DNA of 64,000 nucleotides from assembly GCF_018861905.1 (NCBI RefSeq), contig NZ_JAHLDU010000013.1:51412-115411 (forward strand), given 5' to 3'. The notes beneath the pieces were generated by a model. That model had not been told where the DNA came from, did not search any database, and worked only from the letters and a program-made list of their open reading frames with translations. Position 1 is the first letter of the stretch. Each line of letters opens with the position of its first letter. Shown here in pieces: positions 17,264 to 27,854 of the stretch. The translations under genes were made by a program, and so were the position numbers. The stretch is from Clostridium sp. DSM 17811. GTDB lineage: Bacteria; Bacillota; Clostridia; Clostridiales; Clostridiaceae.

Positions 17264-20200
17264 TTATAACTTAACTAAATCTAATTGTAAGTCCTCACCA
17301 TTTATCTTTACTGTCTTGTATTCTCTATCGATATTATATACAATTTCGACAGATAAAGTATCTTTTTTAATTTGATCTTCAAATTTAGCTATTACATTTT
17401 GAAGCATTTCATTTCCAGATACGTACGTTCTAATCTTATCAGCAACTTCAAAACCACTTTCTTTTCTCATATTTTGAATTTTACTTAAGATTTCACGTAC
17501 GTTTCCTTCTTCTTTAAGCTCATCAGTTATGTGAGTTATTAATACTACTCCCATTTCGCCTTCGCCAGCAAAAGCGTAACCTTCAAGTCCTTGCATTGTA
17601 ACAAGTAATTTTTCACTATCTAATTCTATTTCAGTTCCATTTACATTGATAGTAACTACATTACCCTTATTTATAGTTTGAGCAAGTTCCATTTGGTTCA
17701 TAGCGCCAATAGCTTTTTTTATACCAGGTATTAATCTGCCATACGGCTTTCCAAGTACTGGTAAATTAGGTTTAATTTCAAATTTAACATATTTAGAAAT
17801 ATCAGCTCCTAGCTCTACTTCCTTAATGTTAAGTTCTTCTTTAACTATCTGTCCATAGTATTCTGGAAGAGATTTAGAACTAACAAGCATCTTAGAAAGC
17901 GGCTGTCTATTTTTTATATTGGCAGCATTTCGTGCACTTCTTCCTAATTTAACAGTTCTATAAGCCACATCCATTTCTTCTTCTAGTGCCTTATCTACTT
18001 GATCTTCTCTATATTCAGGCCAAGCACATAAATGGATACTTTCTGGCGCATTTTTGTCAAAAGCAACTACTAAATTCTGATATAGTTCTTCTGTTACAAA
18101 CGGTATAAATGGTGCAGATATTTTTGCAAAAGTTGTGATAACTCTATATAGCGTCATATAAGCGCCTATCTTATCCTCTGTAAGTGACTCTACCCAGTAT
18201 CTTGATCTGTTACGTCTTACATACCAGTTAGAAAGTTCCTCAATAAAGTCTTCTAGTTCAAGTGCTCCTTGAGTTATTCTATAGTTAGTTAGATGCTGAT
18301 CTATATCTTTAACTAATGAATTTAATTTTGACATCATCCATTTGTCCATGATATTAACTGCTTCAAAGCTTTCATATTTAGTTGGGTCAAAATTGTCAAT
18401 ATCAGCATATAAAACGTAGAATGAGTATACATTCCAAAGTGTTCCTATGAACTTTCTTTGTGCATCTATAACTGCACCCTCATAAAATCTTGATGGTAAC
18501 CATGGTGCACTAGCTGTATAGAAATACCATCTAAGAGCATCTGCTCCTTGATTTTCGAGAATCGTAAATGGACTTAACACATTACCTTTATGTTTAGACA
18601 TTTTAAGTCCGTTTTTATCTAATACATGACCTAGTACTATACAGTTTTCAAATGGGTTTGTATCAAATACGGTAGTAGATATTGCAAGTAATGTATAGAA
18701 CCATCCTCTTGTTTGATCCACTGCCTCTGAAATAAATTGAGCTGGGAAATTAGCCTCAAATACTTCTTTGTTTTCAAATGGATAATGATGTTGCGCAAAT
18801 GGCATTGATCCTGAATCAAACCAACAATCTATAACTTCTTCCACCCTAGTCATAGTTTTTCCGCATTTAGGACACTTTAAGTGTACATTATCTATATATG
18901 GTTTATGAAGTTCTATTCCATCCGGTACATCTATTCCTTTTTCATTAAGTTCTGCTATGCTTCCTATAAGTTCTCGATGTCCGCATTCGCATTCCCATAT
19001 TGGAAGTGGAGTTCCCCAATACCTTGTTCTACTTATACTCCAATCTATAACGCCTTCAAGGAATTTACCCATTCTACCTGTTCTAACGTTGTCTGGCATC
19101 CAATTGACCTTATTGTTATTTTCTATAAGTTTGTCTCTCATAGAAGACATTCTTACAAACCAGCTTTCTCTTGGATAATATAAAAGTGGTGTATCACATC
19201 TCCAACAATGTGGATATGAATGTTCAAATTTCTCTGCTTTATATAAAACATTATTTTCTTTTAAATATTCTAGTATCTTAGCATCTGCATCTTTAACAAA
19301 AATGCCTTTCCATGGAGTAACGCAGTCAACAAACTTACCTTCTACGTCAACTAAGTTAATAAGTGGCAAATCATATTTCTTACCAAGCAAGTTATCGTCT
19401 TCACCATATGCTGGGGCAATATGAACTATCCCTGTACCGTCAGAAAGAGTTACAAAATCTCCATGAACTACATAGAAAGCTTTTTCTTTTGGTGTATAGA
19501 AATCAAACATTTGCTCATATTCAAGGCCCAGTAAAGCTTCTCCTTTAAATTCACGTACTACTTCGTACTCTCCCTCGAGTTTACCTAATAAATCTCTTGA
19601 GAGTATTAAAGTTTCACCTTCTTGGACAGCTTCAACATAATCATATTTTTTATTAACTGCAAGTGCTACATTACTTGGAAGTGTCCAAGGCGTCGTAGTC
19701 CATACAAGTATGTATTTATCTTCATTTTTTACTTTGAATTTTACGTATGCCGACATTTCTTTTACATCTTTATATCCTTGAGCTACTTCATGAGAAGATA
19801 AAGAAGTTCCACATCTTGGGCAATAAGGCATTACCTTATGACCTTTGTATAATAGATCTTTATCCCACATTTGTTTTAATGCCCACCAAACTGATTCAAT
19901 ATAATCATTATGATAAGTTACATAAGGGTTATCCATATCAACCCAGTATCCTACTCTCTCAGACATTTCTTTCCACATATTAACGTAACTAAAAACACTA
20001 GCCTTACATTCTTCAACGAATTTTTCTACTCCGTATGCTTCTATGCCAGGCTTGCCATTAATTCCAAGTTTCTTTTCTATTTCAAGTTCTACTGGTAATC
20101 CATGAGTATCCCATCCAGCTTTTCTTGGAACATTATATCCCTTCATTACCTTATATCTTGGTATTAAATCCTTCATAACTCTAGTTAAAACATGACCTAT

Positions 20201-20365
20201 ATGTGGTTTACCATTTGCTGTTGGTGGACCATCATAGAAAGTAAAGGTCTCTCCCTCTTTATTTAAGTCAAAATTCTTTTGAATGATATCTTTTTCTTTC
20301 CAAAACTTAAGTACATCATTTTCTATGTCCATAAAGCTTTTAGAAGGATCAATTTTTTTATACAT
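17264..20365 (-). CDS. ileS: Isoleucyl-tRNA synthetase
   Basis: Class I synthetase of 1033 residues. The HIGH motif is in [15 protein letters not shown] and the KMSKS motif in [14 protein letters not shown], with the CP1 editing domain between ([15 protein letters not shown] type) and Cys pairs such as CPRCG and CPKCG. The length and N-terminus ([19 protein letters not shown]) put it in the longer, eukaryote-like IleS2 group, known in some members for low mupirocin sensitivity; this last point is family knowledge. It is preceded by an Ile-specific T-box leader, so expression should rise when tRNA-Ile is uncharged. Confidence 0.96.
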   Translation of the reverse strand: MYKKIDPSKSFMDIENDVLKFWKEKDIIQKNFDLNKEGETFTFYDGPPTANGKPHIGHVLTRVMKDLIPRYKVMKGYNVPRKAGWDTHGLPVELEIEKKLGINGKPGIEAYGVEKFVEECKASVFSYVNMWKEMSERVGYWVDMDNPYVTYHNDYIESVWWALKQMWDKDLLYKGHKVMPYCPRCGTSLSSHEVAQGYKDVKEMSAYVKFKVKNEDKYILVWTTTPWTLPSNVALAVNKKYDYVEAVQEGETLILSRDLLGKLEGEYEVVREFKGEALLGLEYEQMFDFYTPKEKAFYVVHGDFVTLSDGTGIVHIAPAYGEDDNLLGKKYDLPLINLVDVEGKFVDCVTPWKGIFVKDADAKILEYLKENNVLYKAEKFEHSYPHCWRCDTPLLYYPRESWFVRMSSMRDKLIENNNKVNWMPDNVRTGRMGKFLEGVIDWSISRTRYWGTPLPIWECECGHRELIGSIAELNEKGIDVPDGIELHKPYIDNVHLKCPKCGKTMTRVEEVIDCWFDSGSMPFAQHHYPFENKEVFEANFPAQFISEAVDQTRGWFYTLLAISTTVFDTNPFENCIVLGHVLDKNGLKMSKHKGNVLSPFTILENQGADALRWYFYTASAPWLPSRFYEGAVIDAQRKFIGTLWNVYSFYVLYADIDNFDPTKYESFEAVNIMDKWMMSKLNSLVKDIDQHLTNYRITQGALELEDFIEELSNWYVRRNRSRYWVESLTEDKIGAYMTLYRVITTFAKISAPFIPFVTEELYQNLVVAFDKNAPESIHLCAWPEYREDQVDKALEEEMDVAYRTVKLGRSARNAANIKNRQPLSKMLVSSKSLPEYYGQIVKEELNIKEVELGADISKYVKFEIKPNLPVLGKPYGRLIPGIKKAIGAMNQMELAQTINKGNVVTINVNGTEIELDSEKLLVTMQGLEGYAFAGEGEMGVVLITHITDELKEEGNVREILSKIQNMRKESGFEVADKIRTYVSGNEMLQNVIAKFEDQIKKDTLSVEIVYNIDREYKTVKINGEDLQLDLVKL

Positions 20366-20483
20366 AATAAAACTCCTTTTTCAATTTTATTTGATAATAA
20401 GCAATTAGACACGTAGCACTTCTCATCTTAATTGTTTTTACCTTTATTAGATATTAATTGAAACTACATTTTTAAATATAAAA

Positions 20484-20715
20484 ACTCCGCCCTATTTAAT
20501 AGGGCGAAGTTAAATTCGCTAAACCACCTATAACATAAATATAAAATCAAGTACAATTATACCTTATTCTTTAACGCAGAAATACGGATAAGCTTACTAA
20601 ACTTTCAGCTCTCAGCTCATAGGTGATTTTCTTTAAACCTTCACTATGGGTTTTCACCTTTCCCCACTCTCTTTAAGTTACTTGCTTAAATACTTTTCCT
20701 AATCAAAGCTTTTAA
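20484..20715 (-). promoter_or_regulatory. T-box leader of ileS (tRNA-Ile sensing)
   Basis: On the minus strand a Stem I-like region contains GATTAGGAAAAGTA, AGAGAG and GGTGAAAACC, with a likely ATC isoleucine specifier at 20627-20625 followed by A. The T-box core GGTGGTTTAGCG lies at 20517-20530, and a strong terminator (CTCCGCCCTATT with AATAGGGCGAAG, 20485-20510, then TTTTT) follows. Position upstream of ileS and the Ile codon agree. Exact Stem I boundaries are approximate. Confidence 0.85.
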
Positions 20716-21290
20716 TTAGTCATAATTAATAATTAATATAAATATATTATAAATTAATATAACTTCTTACCATTATATTATAATGGATTTTTGTTGTCAA
20801 TTTGTTTTTGAATTTTCTTACAATTAATATGCTCAAAAACTATTTATTTAAAGCTTTTGATCCATATTAAAAAATAAAAGCCTCACTATTTGTTAAGTAT
20901 TATTATACAATGCTTGCAATAACTGCTATGATCATTCATTTAGCACATTTTCCTAGATATATGTGATATAATATTAGTTAAAAATGAACATTATTGTAAT
21001 ACAAAAATATAAATTCTTTTAAAATTTGTTTATTTAATGAATTTGCATTTTCATCAACTTGCAAAATACTATCATTATTTCCTAATTAATTAAAATTCTT
21101 GATGTTTTGTATTGACACAAATTCATTTTTGTAATAAAATCATTTTATTTACTACTATAATTTAGTTATGTATTAATGAATTTTACATACCTATGTGTAT
21201 TCAAATTATCACAAACAATTTAAACATTTTATTAAAAATTCTATTTATTAAAATGTCAATTAAATATATATTTAAAGGAGGACTATTATT
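20716..21290. other. AT-rich intergenic region upstream of the glutamine synthetase gene
   Basis: Apart from the promoter at 21112-21140 I see no gene or named element. The transcript leader from that promoter would be about 140 bases. A second TATAAT-like hexamer near 20955 lacks a good -35. Confidence 0.5.
21112..21140 (+). promoter_or_regulatory. SigA-type promoter of the glutamine synthetase gene
   Basis: TTGACA at 21112-21117, 17-base spacer, TAAAAT at 21135-21140, oriented to the gene starting at 21291. Confidence 0.75.
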
Positions 21291-23186
21291 TTGAAAAAAT
21301 TAATTTATGTAATTCCTAAAGAAAAACATTCTGAAAAGGACATTAAAGACATCCTACTTGCACACTCTGAGGTGAAATTCGTTTCCCTTGTTGGTATTGA
21401 CTTATCAGGTAATGACACTGATGAGAGAATTCCAATGAAAATATTTTTAGATGATATAAGCGGTTTCTCAAATGGTGTTATTCAAACTGATGGTTCATCT
21501 GTAGTATTGCCAGGTATCGCAACTCTAAACAACGCTAAATTAGATATGCTTGCAGATGCTGACTGTAATTGGTACATTGATTACAATTATGAAAATATTG
21601 ACGCTGAAACACAACTGCCAATAGGTACCTTAAAAATTCCATGTACATTATTACATGATAAAATTCCAGTAGATTCAAGATCAATCCTAAAGAGATCTGT
21701 TGAAACTTTCAAAACAACTCTTCTTGATTTACTTAAAGAAAATCCATCTGCTTTAAGTTCTTTTGATTTTGAATATAAAGATATTGATAATTTAATGCTC
21801 ACATCTGCTACCGAGTTAGAATTTTGGGTAAAAACTCCTAATGATAAGGCTGATATAGAAGAACTTTCTACATCTCAAGTACTAAAAGAACAATATTGGA
21901 GTAAAACTAAAGGAAATGTTAGAACAGCTCTTGAACAAACTCTTCTATTAATGCAGGAGTATGGTTTCGAGCCTGAGATGGGACATAAAGAAGTTGGTGG
22001 AGTAAAAGCTCAAATAGGCGAAGCTGGTTCTCTTACACATATTATGGAACAACTTGAAATAGATTGGAAATATTCTGATGCTCTTCAATGTGCAGATAAT
22101 GAGTTATTCATTAGAAATTTAGTAAAGGAAACCTTTAGGCTTAACGGTTTAGATGTTAACTTTTTAGCAAAACCTGTTCATGATGTAGCCGGAAGTGGTG
22201 AACATACTCATATTGGAATCGCTGTAAAATTAAAGAGTGGAAAAAGAGTTAACTTATTCAATTCAGATAACAACCACTTCCTAAGTACTTTAGGTTATGC
22301 TTCAGTAATGGGCGTACTTAAAAATTATGAAGTAATAAACCCATTTGTTTCTTCAACAAATGATTCTTTAAGAAGATTAAAAGTTGGTTTTGAGGCTCCT
22401 ATATGTATAGTAACATCACTTGGTCACAGTGTTGATGTTCCATCTAGAAATAGATCTATATTACTCGCATTAATAAGAGATCTTGATAATCCACTTGCTA
22501 CAAGATTTGAACTTCGCGCTCCATGCCCACATACTAATACTTACCTCGCTTTATCTACTTTATATATGGGCATGCTTGATGGTATAGTATACGCAATCAA
22601 AAATAATAAATCAGAAGATGATCTTTTGAAAGAATTATCTAAAGCACCAGGAGACGACGCAGATTATTTAGAAAAAGATAGAGCTTACAGAAGTGAAGAA
22701 GATGTATTTGAATACTATACTGAAGCGCAGCGTGCAGATTACTTTGGTAAAGCACCTAAAACTGTTTATGAAAATGTTAGTTCCCTAGACGAATTCCCAA
22801 CTAAACTTGAAATTCTTAAAACTGGAGATGTATTTACTACTAGCATAATAAATAGTTTTAGAATGGCAATAACATCTAGATGGGTTACTGAAATAAACAA
22901 TAGATTGTTAAACAATTATGCAGAAGAAATTAGAAAGTGTAAAATGATTCACACTGCTGAAAAAGCTTTAGATTTAGATTTAGCAAATTGGCAAAAAGTT
23001 AATGATCTAAGACATTCTCTTATGAAAGATACTTATTCTAAAACTAGCCTATTTACTAAGATAAACGAAGCTTCAAACATTGAAAATTACGAGGAACTTT
23101 CTACATTGCAAATACAATTAGATGCACAAATCGAAGAACTTAGATTTTGTTATTCTAACTACAAAAAGAATTTATTAGATATTTAA
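21291..23186 (+). CDS. Glutamine synthetase, 631-residue form
   Basis: Condenses ammonia with glutamate using ATP. Catalytic landmarks are ELEFW (Glu175, Glu177), EVGGVKAQIGEAG, the histidine-bearing GSGEHTHIGI, SRNRSILLALIR and RFELRAPCPHTN. At 631 residues it is much longer than type I enzymes (about 440) and shorter than type III (about 700); the extra sequence is mainly a C-terminal helical region after residue 480 (KMIHTAEKALDLDLANW). The start is TTG 21291 nine bases after AAAGGAGG. It stands alone, with its own promoter and a shared bidirectional terminator; no GlnR or glnB gene is near. Confidence 0.85.
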   Translation: MKKLIYVIPKEKHSEKDIKDILLAHSEVKFVSLVGIDLSGNDTDERIPMKIFLDDISGFSNGVIQTDGSSVVLPGIATLNNAKLDMLADADCNWYIDYNYENIDAETQLPIGTLKIPCTLLHDKIPVDSRSILKRSVETFKTTLLDLLKENPSALSSFDFEYKDIDNLMLTSATELEFWVKTPNDKADIEELSTSQVLKEQYWSKTKGNVRTALEQTLLLMQEYGFEPEMGHKEVGGVKAQIGEAGSLTHIMEQLEIDWKYSDALQCADNELFIRNLVKETFRLNGLDVNFLAKPVHDVAGSGEHTHIGIAVKLKSGKRVNLFNSDNNHFLSTLGYASVMGVLKNYEVINPFVSSTNDSLRRLKVGFEAPICIVTSLGHSVDVPSRNRSILLALIRDLDNPLATRFELRAPCPHTNTYLALSTLYMGMLDGIVYAIKNNKSEDDLLKELSKAPGDDADYLEKDRAYRSEEDVFEYYTEAQRADYFGKAPKTVYENVSSLDEFPTKLEILKTGDVFTTSIINSFRMAITSRWVTEINNRLLNNYAEEIRKCKMIHTAEKALDLDLANWQKVNDLRHSLMKDTYSKTSLFTKINEASNIENYEELSTLQIQLDAQIEELRFCYSNYKKNLLDI

Positions 23187-23210
23187 AATTTATACAGCAT
23201 GAGTCATAAA

Positions 23211-23248
23211 AAACAACCTCAATAGTATTTTAACTATTGAGGTTGTTT
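23211..23248. terminator. Bidirectional terminator between glutamine synthetase and amidase genes
   Basis: A 16-bp perfect stem (23211-23226 with 23233-23248) with A-rich and T-rich flanks, serving both convergent genes. Confidence 0.9.
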
Positions 23249-23278
23249 TTTATGATTTTACTTTAGGCCTTTAAATAA

Positions 23279-25078
23279 TTAATAAGTTATATCTGTTATT
23301 CCTAAAGTATTAAGAATACCCTTTGCTATTGCATTAGCTACTTTAGTTTGGTATGCAACACTATTTAATAGTTTTTCTTGTGTTGGATTACTTATAAATC
23401 CAGTTTCTACAAGGACAGCTGTAGCATCCGTATTTTTTATAACATAATAATTTGCAGTTCTAATTCCCCTATCTGTTGATCCAGTTGCATTTACTATATT
23501 AGTCTGAATTGCCTTTGCAAGTTTCACTGCAGCTGCGCCCCCAACATAAGTATAAGTTTCAGTGCCGCTAGCTGATACAGCATCAGCACTATTCGCATGA
23601 ATACTTACAAAATAATCTGGTTTAGCATTATTAGAAATATCACATATTGCTTGAAGGTTCTGTGTTACATTACTTGTCCAGCTTACTGTGTCACTTTTTC
23701 TAGTGTATATTGTCTCAACATCGTTTTTCGTTAATACTGCTCCCACCTTTAAAGCAATGGCAAGATTTACGGTTTTTTCCATAACTCCCGTCGGTCCTAC
23801 TGCTCCAGAATCATATCCTCCATGACCTGGATCTAAAACTACCTTGTACTTTGACGTAGTAGGTGGTGCTTTTACAGTAATATCAGCTTTTGCATTAATA
23901 ACTGCTCCAACCACAGTTCCATAATAGGTAGTGGATCCTACAACACTTGTAGCAACTGATTTAAGCCATTTTACACTAACCGTTTGCTTTGAACCATTAC
24001 TCATAATAGCCGTTACAGTTCCCGGCAATGAATATGTACCTCCAACTACTACACTCCCTGTTATATCTGGTATTGAAGATATTCTTAAAGTATTGTCATA
24101 AGTAGTATCAGTATTTGCAAAGCCAGCATAATTCATTAATCCATTAGCTATAGCTTTTGCAGCATTATTTTGATACTGTGCACTACTTAATAATGCCTCT
24201 TCAGCTGGATTTGATAAGAAACCCAAATATGTGACTATTGAAGGACAGCTTGTCTTATTTAATATTGTAGTACTTCCTACTTGTATCCCTCTATCTTTAG
24301 CCTGTGTTGCTTTTATTAATTCGGCTTGCACGAAGGTCGCAAGCGTCTTATTATTACTAAGACCCGTTGTATAATATGTTTCAATTCCATTGGCAGTATT
24401 TACATCTGAATCATTGGTGTTTATGCTTAAAAACACGTTCGCATTAGCATTCTTAGCTATCAACGCTTTTGCGTCATCTTCACCACTCTGAGTCCAAGCT
24501 ACTGAATCTGTAGTTCTTGTATACACCACATTAAATCCTCTTGCTTTTAGTATACTACCCAATTTTAACGCTGTACTTAAATTTATATCCTTAGCCTTAA
24601 TTCCACTTGAGCCTTTAATTACGCTATAGTATTGACCAGGATCAATACATACAGTAAATTCACTTGGTTTTGTAGGTTCGCTTTTAGCAGGTTCACTTTT
24701 AGTAGTAAAATTCATTCTAACTTCACTTGGAAGAAATTTTCCATCAGAAGATTTAACCTGATCTGTAACTATTAAAGTATATGTCTTATTATATTCATAA
24801 TCTTTCACTGGTTGGACCACTACATTTTTATTATTATTTCCTAAACTAACTTTAATATCTATGTAATTACCATCTTGGGAAAGCACCTTAATATTTGTGG
24901 TGTTCACCGTAGTTGTACTAAGTACCTTATTAAAACTTACTGTCCAAGGCTTACTAACTACTACATCTTTTTTAGAGTCCATATTTGTTACTGTACTAGC
25001 CTTTGCTATTGTTTGCATAGGTATACACACAATTAAAACTAAAATCATAATTATAAACGTTTTAAAAATCTTTTTCAT
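23279..25078 (-). CDS. Secreted N-acetylmuramoyl-L-alanine amidase with a second, degenerate amidase repeat
   Basis: Signal peptide (about 1-27), an Ig-like SbsA/Big_5 domain (28-128), a degenerate Amidase_3 repeat (about 140-320), a Big_4-like domain (about 333-403) and a complete Amidase_3 domain (411-595). The C-terminal repeat has the zinc ligands and catalytic Glu: LDPGHGG (His419), MEKTVNL (Glu434), SIHANS (His494) and VETGFISN. In the first repeat these read IDPGQYY, KAKDINL, SINTND and VTYLGF, so all four are lost. It should cleave the amide between MurNAc and L-Ala of peptidoglycan. ATG 25078 has AGGAGGGG upstream. Confidence 0.92.
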   Translation of the reverse strand: MKKIFKTFIIMILVLIVCIPMQTIAKASTVTNMDSKKDVVVSKPWTVSFNKVLSTTTVNTTNIKVLSQDGNYIDIKVSLGNNNKNVVVQPVKDYEYNKTYTLIVTDQVKSSDGKFLPSEVRMNFTTKSEPAKSEPTKPSEFTVCIDPGQYYSVIKGSSGIKAKDINLSTALKLGSILKARGFNVVYTRTTDSVAWTQSGEDDAKALIAKNANANVFLSINTNDSDVNTANGIETYYTTGLSNNKTLATFVQAELIKATQAKDRGIQVGSTTILNKTSCPSIVTYLGFLSNPAEEALLSSAQYQNNAAKAIANGLMNYAGFANTDTTYDNTLRISSIPDITGSVVVGGTYSLPGTVTAIMSNGSKQTVSVKWLKSVATSVVGSTTYYGTVVGAVINAKADITVKAPPTTSKYKVVLDPGHGGYDSGAVGPTGVMEKTVNLAIALKVGAVLTKNDVETIYTRKSDTVSWTSNVTQNLQAICDISNNAKPDYFVSIHANSADAVSASGTETYTYVGGAAAVKLAKAIQTNIVNATGSTDRGIRTANYYVIKNTDATAVLVETGFISNPTQEKLLNSVAYQTKVANAIAKGILNTLGITDITY

Positions 25079-25322
25079 ATAACCCCTCCTAAATCTTCAT
25101 AATTGCTAAACAAAATCATTAAAATAATTGGCAATATATCTTAACTATTCATTAAAAATCTGCTTCTTTAAATTTTTATAGTTTATTACTCTATAAATAG
25201 TGGCATAATTTAATTATAAATAGTATTATAAAATATTCATTCACTATAAGATACGTTCCATTTAAATAATGGTTTCAGTTTATGTAAATAAATACATTTT
25301 TTTTAAAGAAGGAGGAAAATAC

Positions 25323-25958
25323 ATGAAAATCACTTGGCTAGGCCATTCATGTTTTCTTTTAGAAGATTCAAAAGGTACTAAGCTTTTAACTGATCCATTT
25401 GATGCTACTTTAGGTTATGAAATTTATAAAGGTAGCCCAGATATTGTAACTATAAGCCATCAGCATTTCGATCACAATTACACTAGAGATCTTACTAGCA
25501 ATTATAAAATTGTAGATAAGATTGGTATGTCGACTATTTATGATATACCTATAAAAGGTATTCCTTCTCATCATGACAAAAACAAAGGTGCAAAACGTGG
25601 TGAAAACATAATATTCACCTTTACAATGGATGGGTACTCAGTGTGTCATTTAGGTGATTTAGGTCACTCTCTTTCAAATGATGATCTTCTCGCTATAGGC
25701 TGTATAGATATACTTTTTGTTCCTGTAGGCGGTAACTACACAATAGACGGAAAAGAAGCCTCACAAGTTACTAAAAAAATAAATCCTAAAATAGTTATAC
25801 CTATGCACTACAAAACATCACAGGTGTCTCTCCCTTTAGATGGTATCGAAACATTTCTTATGTATATGAAAAATGCCACGAAAACAGGTAGTAATACCTT
25901 AGTAATTGATGATGAAATAACCGACTCTCTAGCCGTTAAAATATTGAATTTTATTTAG
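25323..25958 (+). CDS. UPF0173-type metal-dependent hydrolase (metallo-beta-lactamase fold)
   Basis: A 211-residue protein beginning MKITWLGHSCFLLED, with DPFDATLGY and the metal motif SHQHFDHNY (H-x-H-x-D-H), then HLGDLGHSL and IPMHYKTSQ supplying later ligands. This is the UlaG-like, UPF0173 group whose physiological substrate is not established. ATG 25323 lies seven bases after AAGGAGG; the in-frame ATG at 25269 would add 18 residues upstream of the family start. Monocistronic, divergent from the amidase gene. Confidence 0.88.
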   Translation: MKITWLGHSCFLLEDSKGTKLLTDPFDATLGYEIYKGSPDIVTISHQHFDHNYTRDLTSNYKIVDKIGMSTIYDIPIKGIPSHHDKNKGAKRGENIIFTFTMDGYSVCHLGDLGHSLSNDDLLAIGCIDILFVPVGGNYTIDGKEASQVTKKINPKIVIPMHYKTSQVSLPLDGIETFLMYMKNATKTGSNTLVIDDEITDSLAVKILNFI

Positions 25959-26148
25959 AGAATACTTCCTCTATAATTTTACATTTATATTTATTAATTA
26001 CAAAATATCCACATTTAATATAAAACAGTATAAATATGATAAATATATTTATTTTTTTCTAAAATCTCTTTAAAAATATACTAAAGTGTAGTATCATTAT
26101 AATTATATTATAAATGTTACAAATTTTTTTATTCAGGAGGAAAGTTAT

Positions 26149-26349
26149 ATGAAAACAGGTACAGTTAAATGGTTTAATTCAGAAAAAGGATTTGGATTTT
26201 TATCAGTAGAAGGAGAAGAGGATGTATTCGTACATTTCTCAGCTATTCAAGGAGACGGATACAAATCTTTAGAAGAAGGACAACAAGTCCAATTTGAAAT
26301 AACTACTGGCGCTAGAGGACCTCAAGCTTCAAACGTTACTAGATTATAA
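26149..26349 (+). CDS. Cold-shock protein, CspA/CspB family
   Basis: A 66-residue OB-fold single-strand RNA/DNA binding protein with RNP1 KGFGFL and RNP2 VFVHF, length and order exactly as in the family ([10 protein letters not shown] start). It acts as an RNA chaperone in the cytoplasm. AGGAGG precedes the ATG by about eight bases, and a strong terminator follows. The leader from any promoter in the AT-rich region upstream is short, so the long cold-box leader of some csp genes is not evident. Confidence 0.97.
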   Translation: MKTGTVKWFNSEKGFGFLSVEGEEDVFVHFSAIQGDGYKSLEEGQQVQFEITTGARGPQASNVTRL

Positions 26350-26390
26350 TTCAAAACCTAATTAATCTATAATATAAATTAATTATAGAA

Positions 26391-26423
26391 AAAAATACCT
26401 ATCACTTTGTGATAGGTATTTTT
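26391..26423 (+). terminator. Terminator of the csp gene
   Basis: AAATACCTATCAC, three-base loop, GTGATAGGTATTT, then TTTT. Confidence 0.9.
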
Positions 26424-26683
26424 TAATTTAGTTACAAAAAACAAGCAGCAAGGCTTATATGAAGCAGTATCGTGCCTCCTGCATCAGATCGTATTTTATC
26501 TTTGTTAGATACCTTATCGCATTTAAAATTAAACACAATGCGAAATAAGCCCATACATATACTTATTAATAGTTTAAGGCATCTAAGTATATAAGGGACA
26601 TGAAAATAATATTATCACTTTCTTGAATATAATAGTTTCTTTTGCTAAAACTATAGTAAAGCTATTTATGAAAGGATGTTTTT

Positions 26684-26866
26684 ATGATGTTTGGAAAAAT
26701 AATAGATATGAACAGTACAGACGCTTTTATAAATTTTCAAGATGGGACTACTATAGATGTAAGCATAACTCGGTTACCTAGAAATTCGAAAACAGGGGAT
26801 ACTATCGACTTAGATACTTCTAATTTCACTAATATATTTAAGAATGATATGTTTAATCTTTTTTAG
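26684..26866 (+). CDS. 60-residue beta-rich protein, DUF3006-like
   Basis: Reads GKIIDMNSTDAFINFQDG, ISITRLPRNSKTGDTIDLD-like pattern and ends MFNLF. The alternation of short strands with a conserved LP and GD step resembles the small DUF3006 proteins, but the match is loose. AAAGG is upstream of ATG 26684 (a second ATG follows at once). Isolated, no operon partner. Confidence 0.55.
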   Translation: MMFGKIIDMNSTDAFINFQDGTTIDVSITRLPRNSKTGDTIDLDTSNFTNIFKNDMFNLF

Positions 26867-26927
26867 TCTTTTTAATAGAATCTCAATAAAACGAACTGTA
26901 CTTATTTTTATAAATACAGTTCTTGTA

Positions 26928-27686
26928 TTACTTACGTATAGTTTCTTTTATTCTTTGAAAATTAAATAATAAGATTCCAATGATTAAAACAAACAAACTA
27001 ATAAACTGAGATGTAGAAAGTATAGATACACTTCCTCTAGGGTCACCTCTTAAAAACTCAATTAAAAATCTTCCTACACTATATATAATAAGATAAAGAG
27101 AAAATAATCTTCCTTTTTTTCTTTCTCGTCTATCATACCAAAGTAAAAATAACGCTAACATAAAATCAAATATTGAAGAAAAAATTTGCGTTGGTATTAA
27201 AAACACATTTGCAGGTGCAAATGGTGAATTCTTAAACTCTACGCCTATTGGTAGTGAAGTCACCTTGCCATAACAACATCCAGCTAGAAAACATCCTATC
27301 CTACCAAATCCCTGTGCCAAAGGTAAACTTGGAACTAATAAATCAAGCACACTAAGTGTATTCCAAGCCTTTTTTTTGCTATAGATATAAATCCCTAATA
27401 TGCCCCCCAAAATAGCTCCATAAATAACAAAACCATTTCCAATATTTTTTAATACTGAAGGATTTTGTAATACTTCTTTAATGTCTGTAATTATATACAT
27501 TACTTTTCCGCCTATTACTCCACATATTATTGTGAGTATAGCCATATCCCAAACATTGTCCTCATTATATTGTTCTTTCTTACTTCTGTAAGATAATAAA
27601 CAAAGTGCTGAAAGAATTCCTATCATTATCATTAATCCATATCCATAAATTTTCACAAAAGAAAACTCAAATAATATCGGTTTCAT
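26928..27686 (-). CDS. Lgt-like prolipoprotein diacylglyceryl transferase (divergent)
   Basis: A polytopic membrane protein of 252 residues with seven or so hydrophobic segments. The Lgt signature region is GRIGCFLAGCCYGK and a second conserved arginine block is GRFLIEFLRGDPRG, corresponding to the two essential arginines of Lgt. Differences are notable: GFVIYGAILGG where Lgt has a His-bearing SFHGG, and Cys-Cys in place of NxE. It may be a true Lgt, attaching diacylglycerol to lipoprotein cysteines, or a paralogue with another acceptor. GGGGGGG precedes ATG 27686 by five bases. Confidence 0.75.
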   Translation of the reverse strand: MKPILFEFSFVKIYGYGLMIMIGILSALCLLSYRSKKEQYNEDNVWDMAILTIICGVIGGKVMYIITDIKEVLQNPSVLKNIGNGFVIYGAILGGILGIYIYSKKKAWNTLSVLDLLVPSLPLAQGFGRIGCFLAGCCYGKVTSLPIGVEFKNSPFAPANVFLIPTQIFSSIFDFMLALFLLWYDRRERKKGRLFSLYLIIYSVGRFLIEFLRGDPRGSVSILSTSQFISLFVLIIGILLFNFQRIKETIRK

Positions 27687-27854
27687 TTGTACCCCCCCTA
27701 CTAATCAAACTTGTGCTTTTATTCGATTCACTCTATCCACTTATTACAACAAAACACTAAGAGAAGCATAACACTTCTCCTATAATTCTATTTCCCCAAA
27801 TCTTATTAGATAAATTATAATACACTAAAAAATTTAAAGCAAATATAATTAATT

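Noticed and set aside
18881..19183. Plus-strand frames inside ileS and other long genes
   Set aside because: Frames opposite strongly conserved coding sequence without ribosome binding sites or family features; treated as antisense shadows.
26424..26683. Possible small RNA after the csp gene
   Set aside because: A weak hairpin (CGCATT with AATGCG near 26520-26555) is present, but no promoter-terminator pair defines a transcript.
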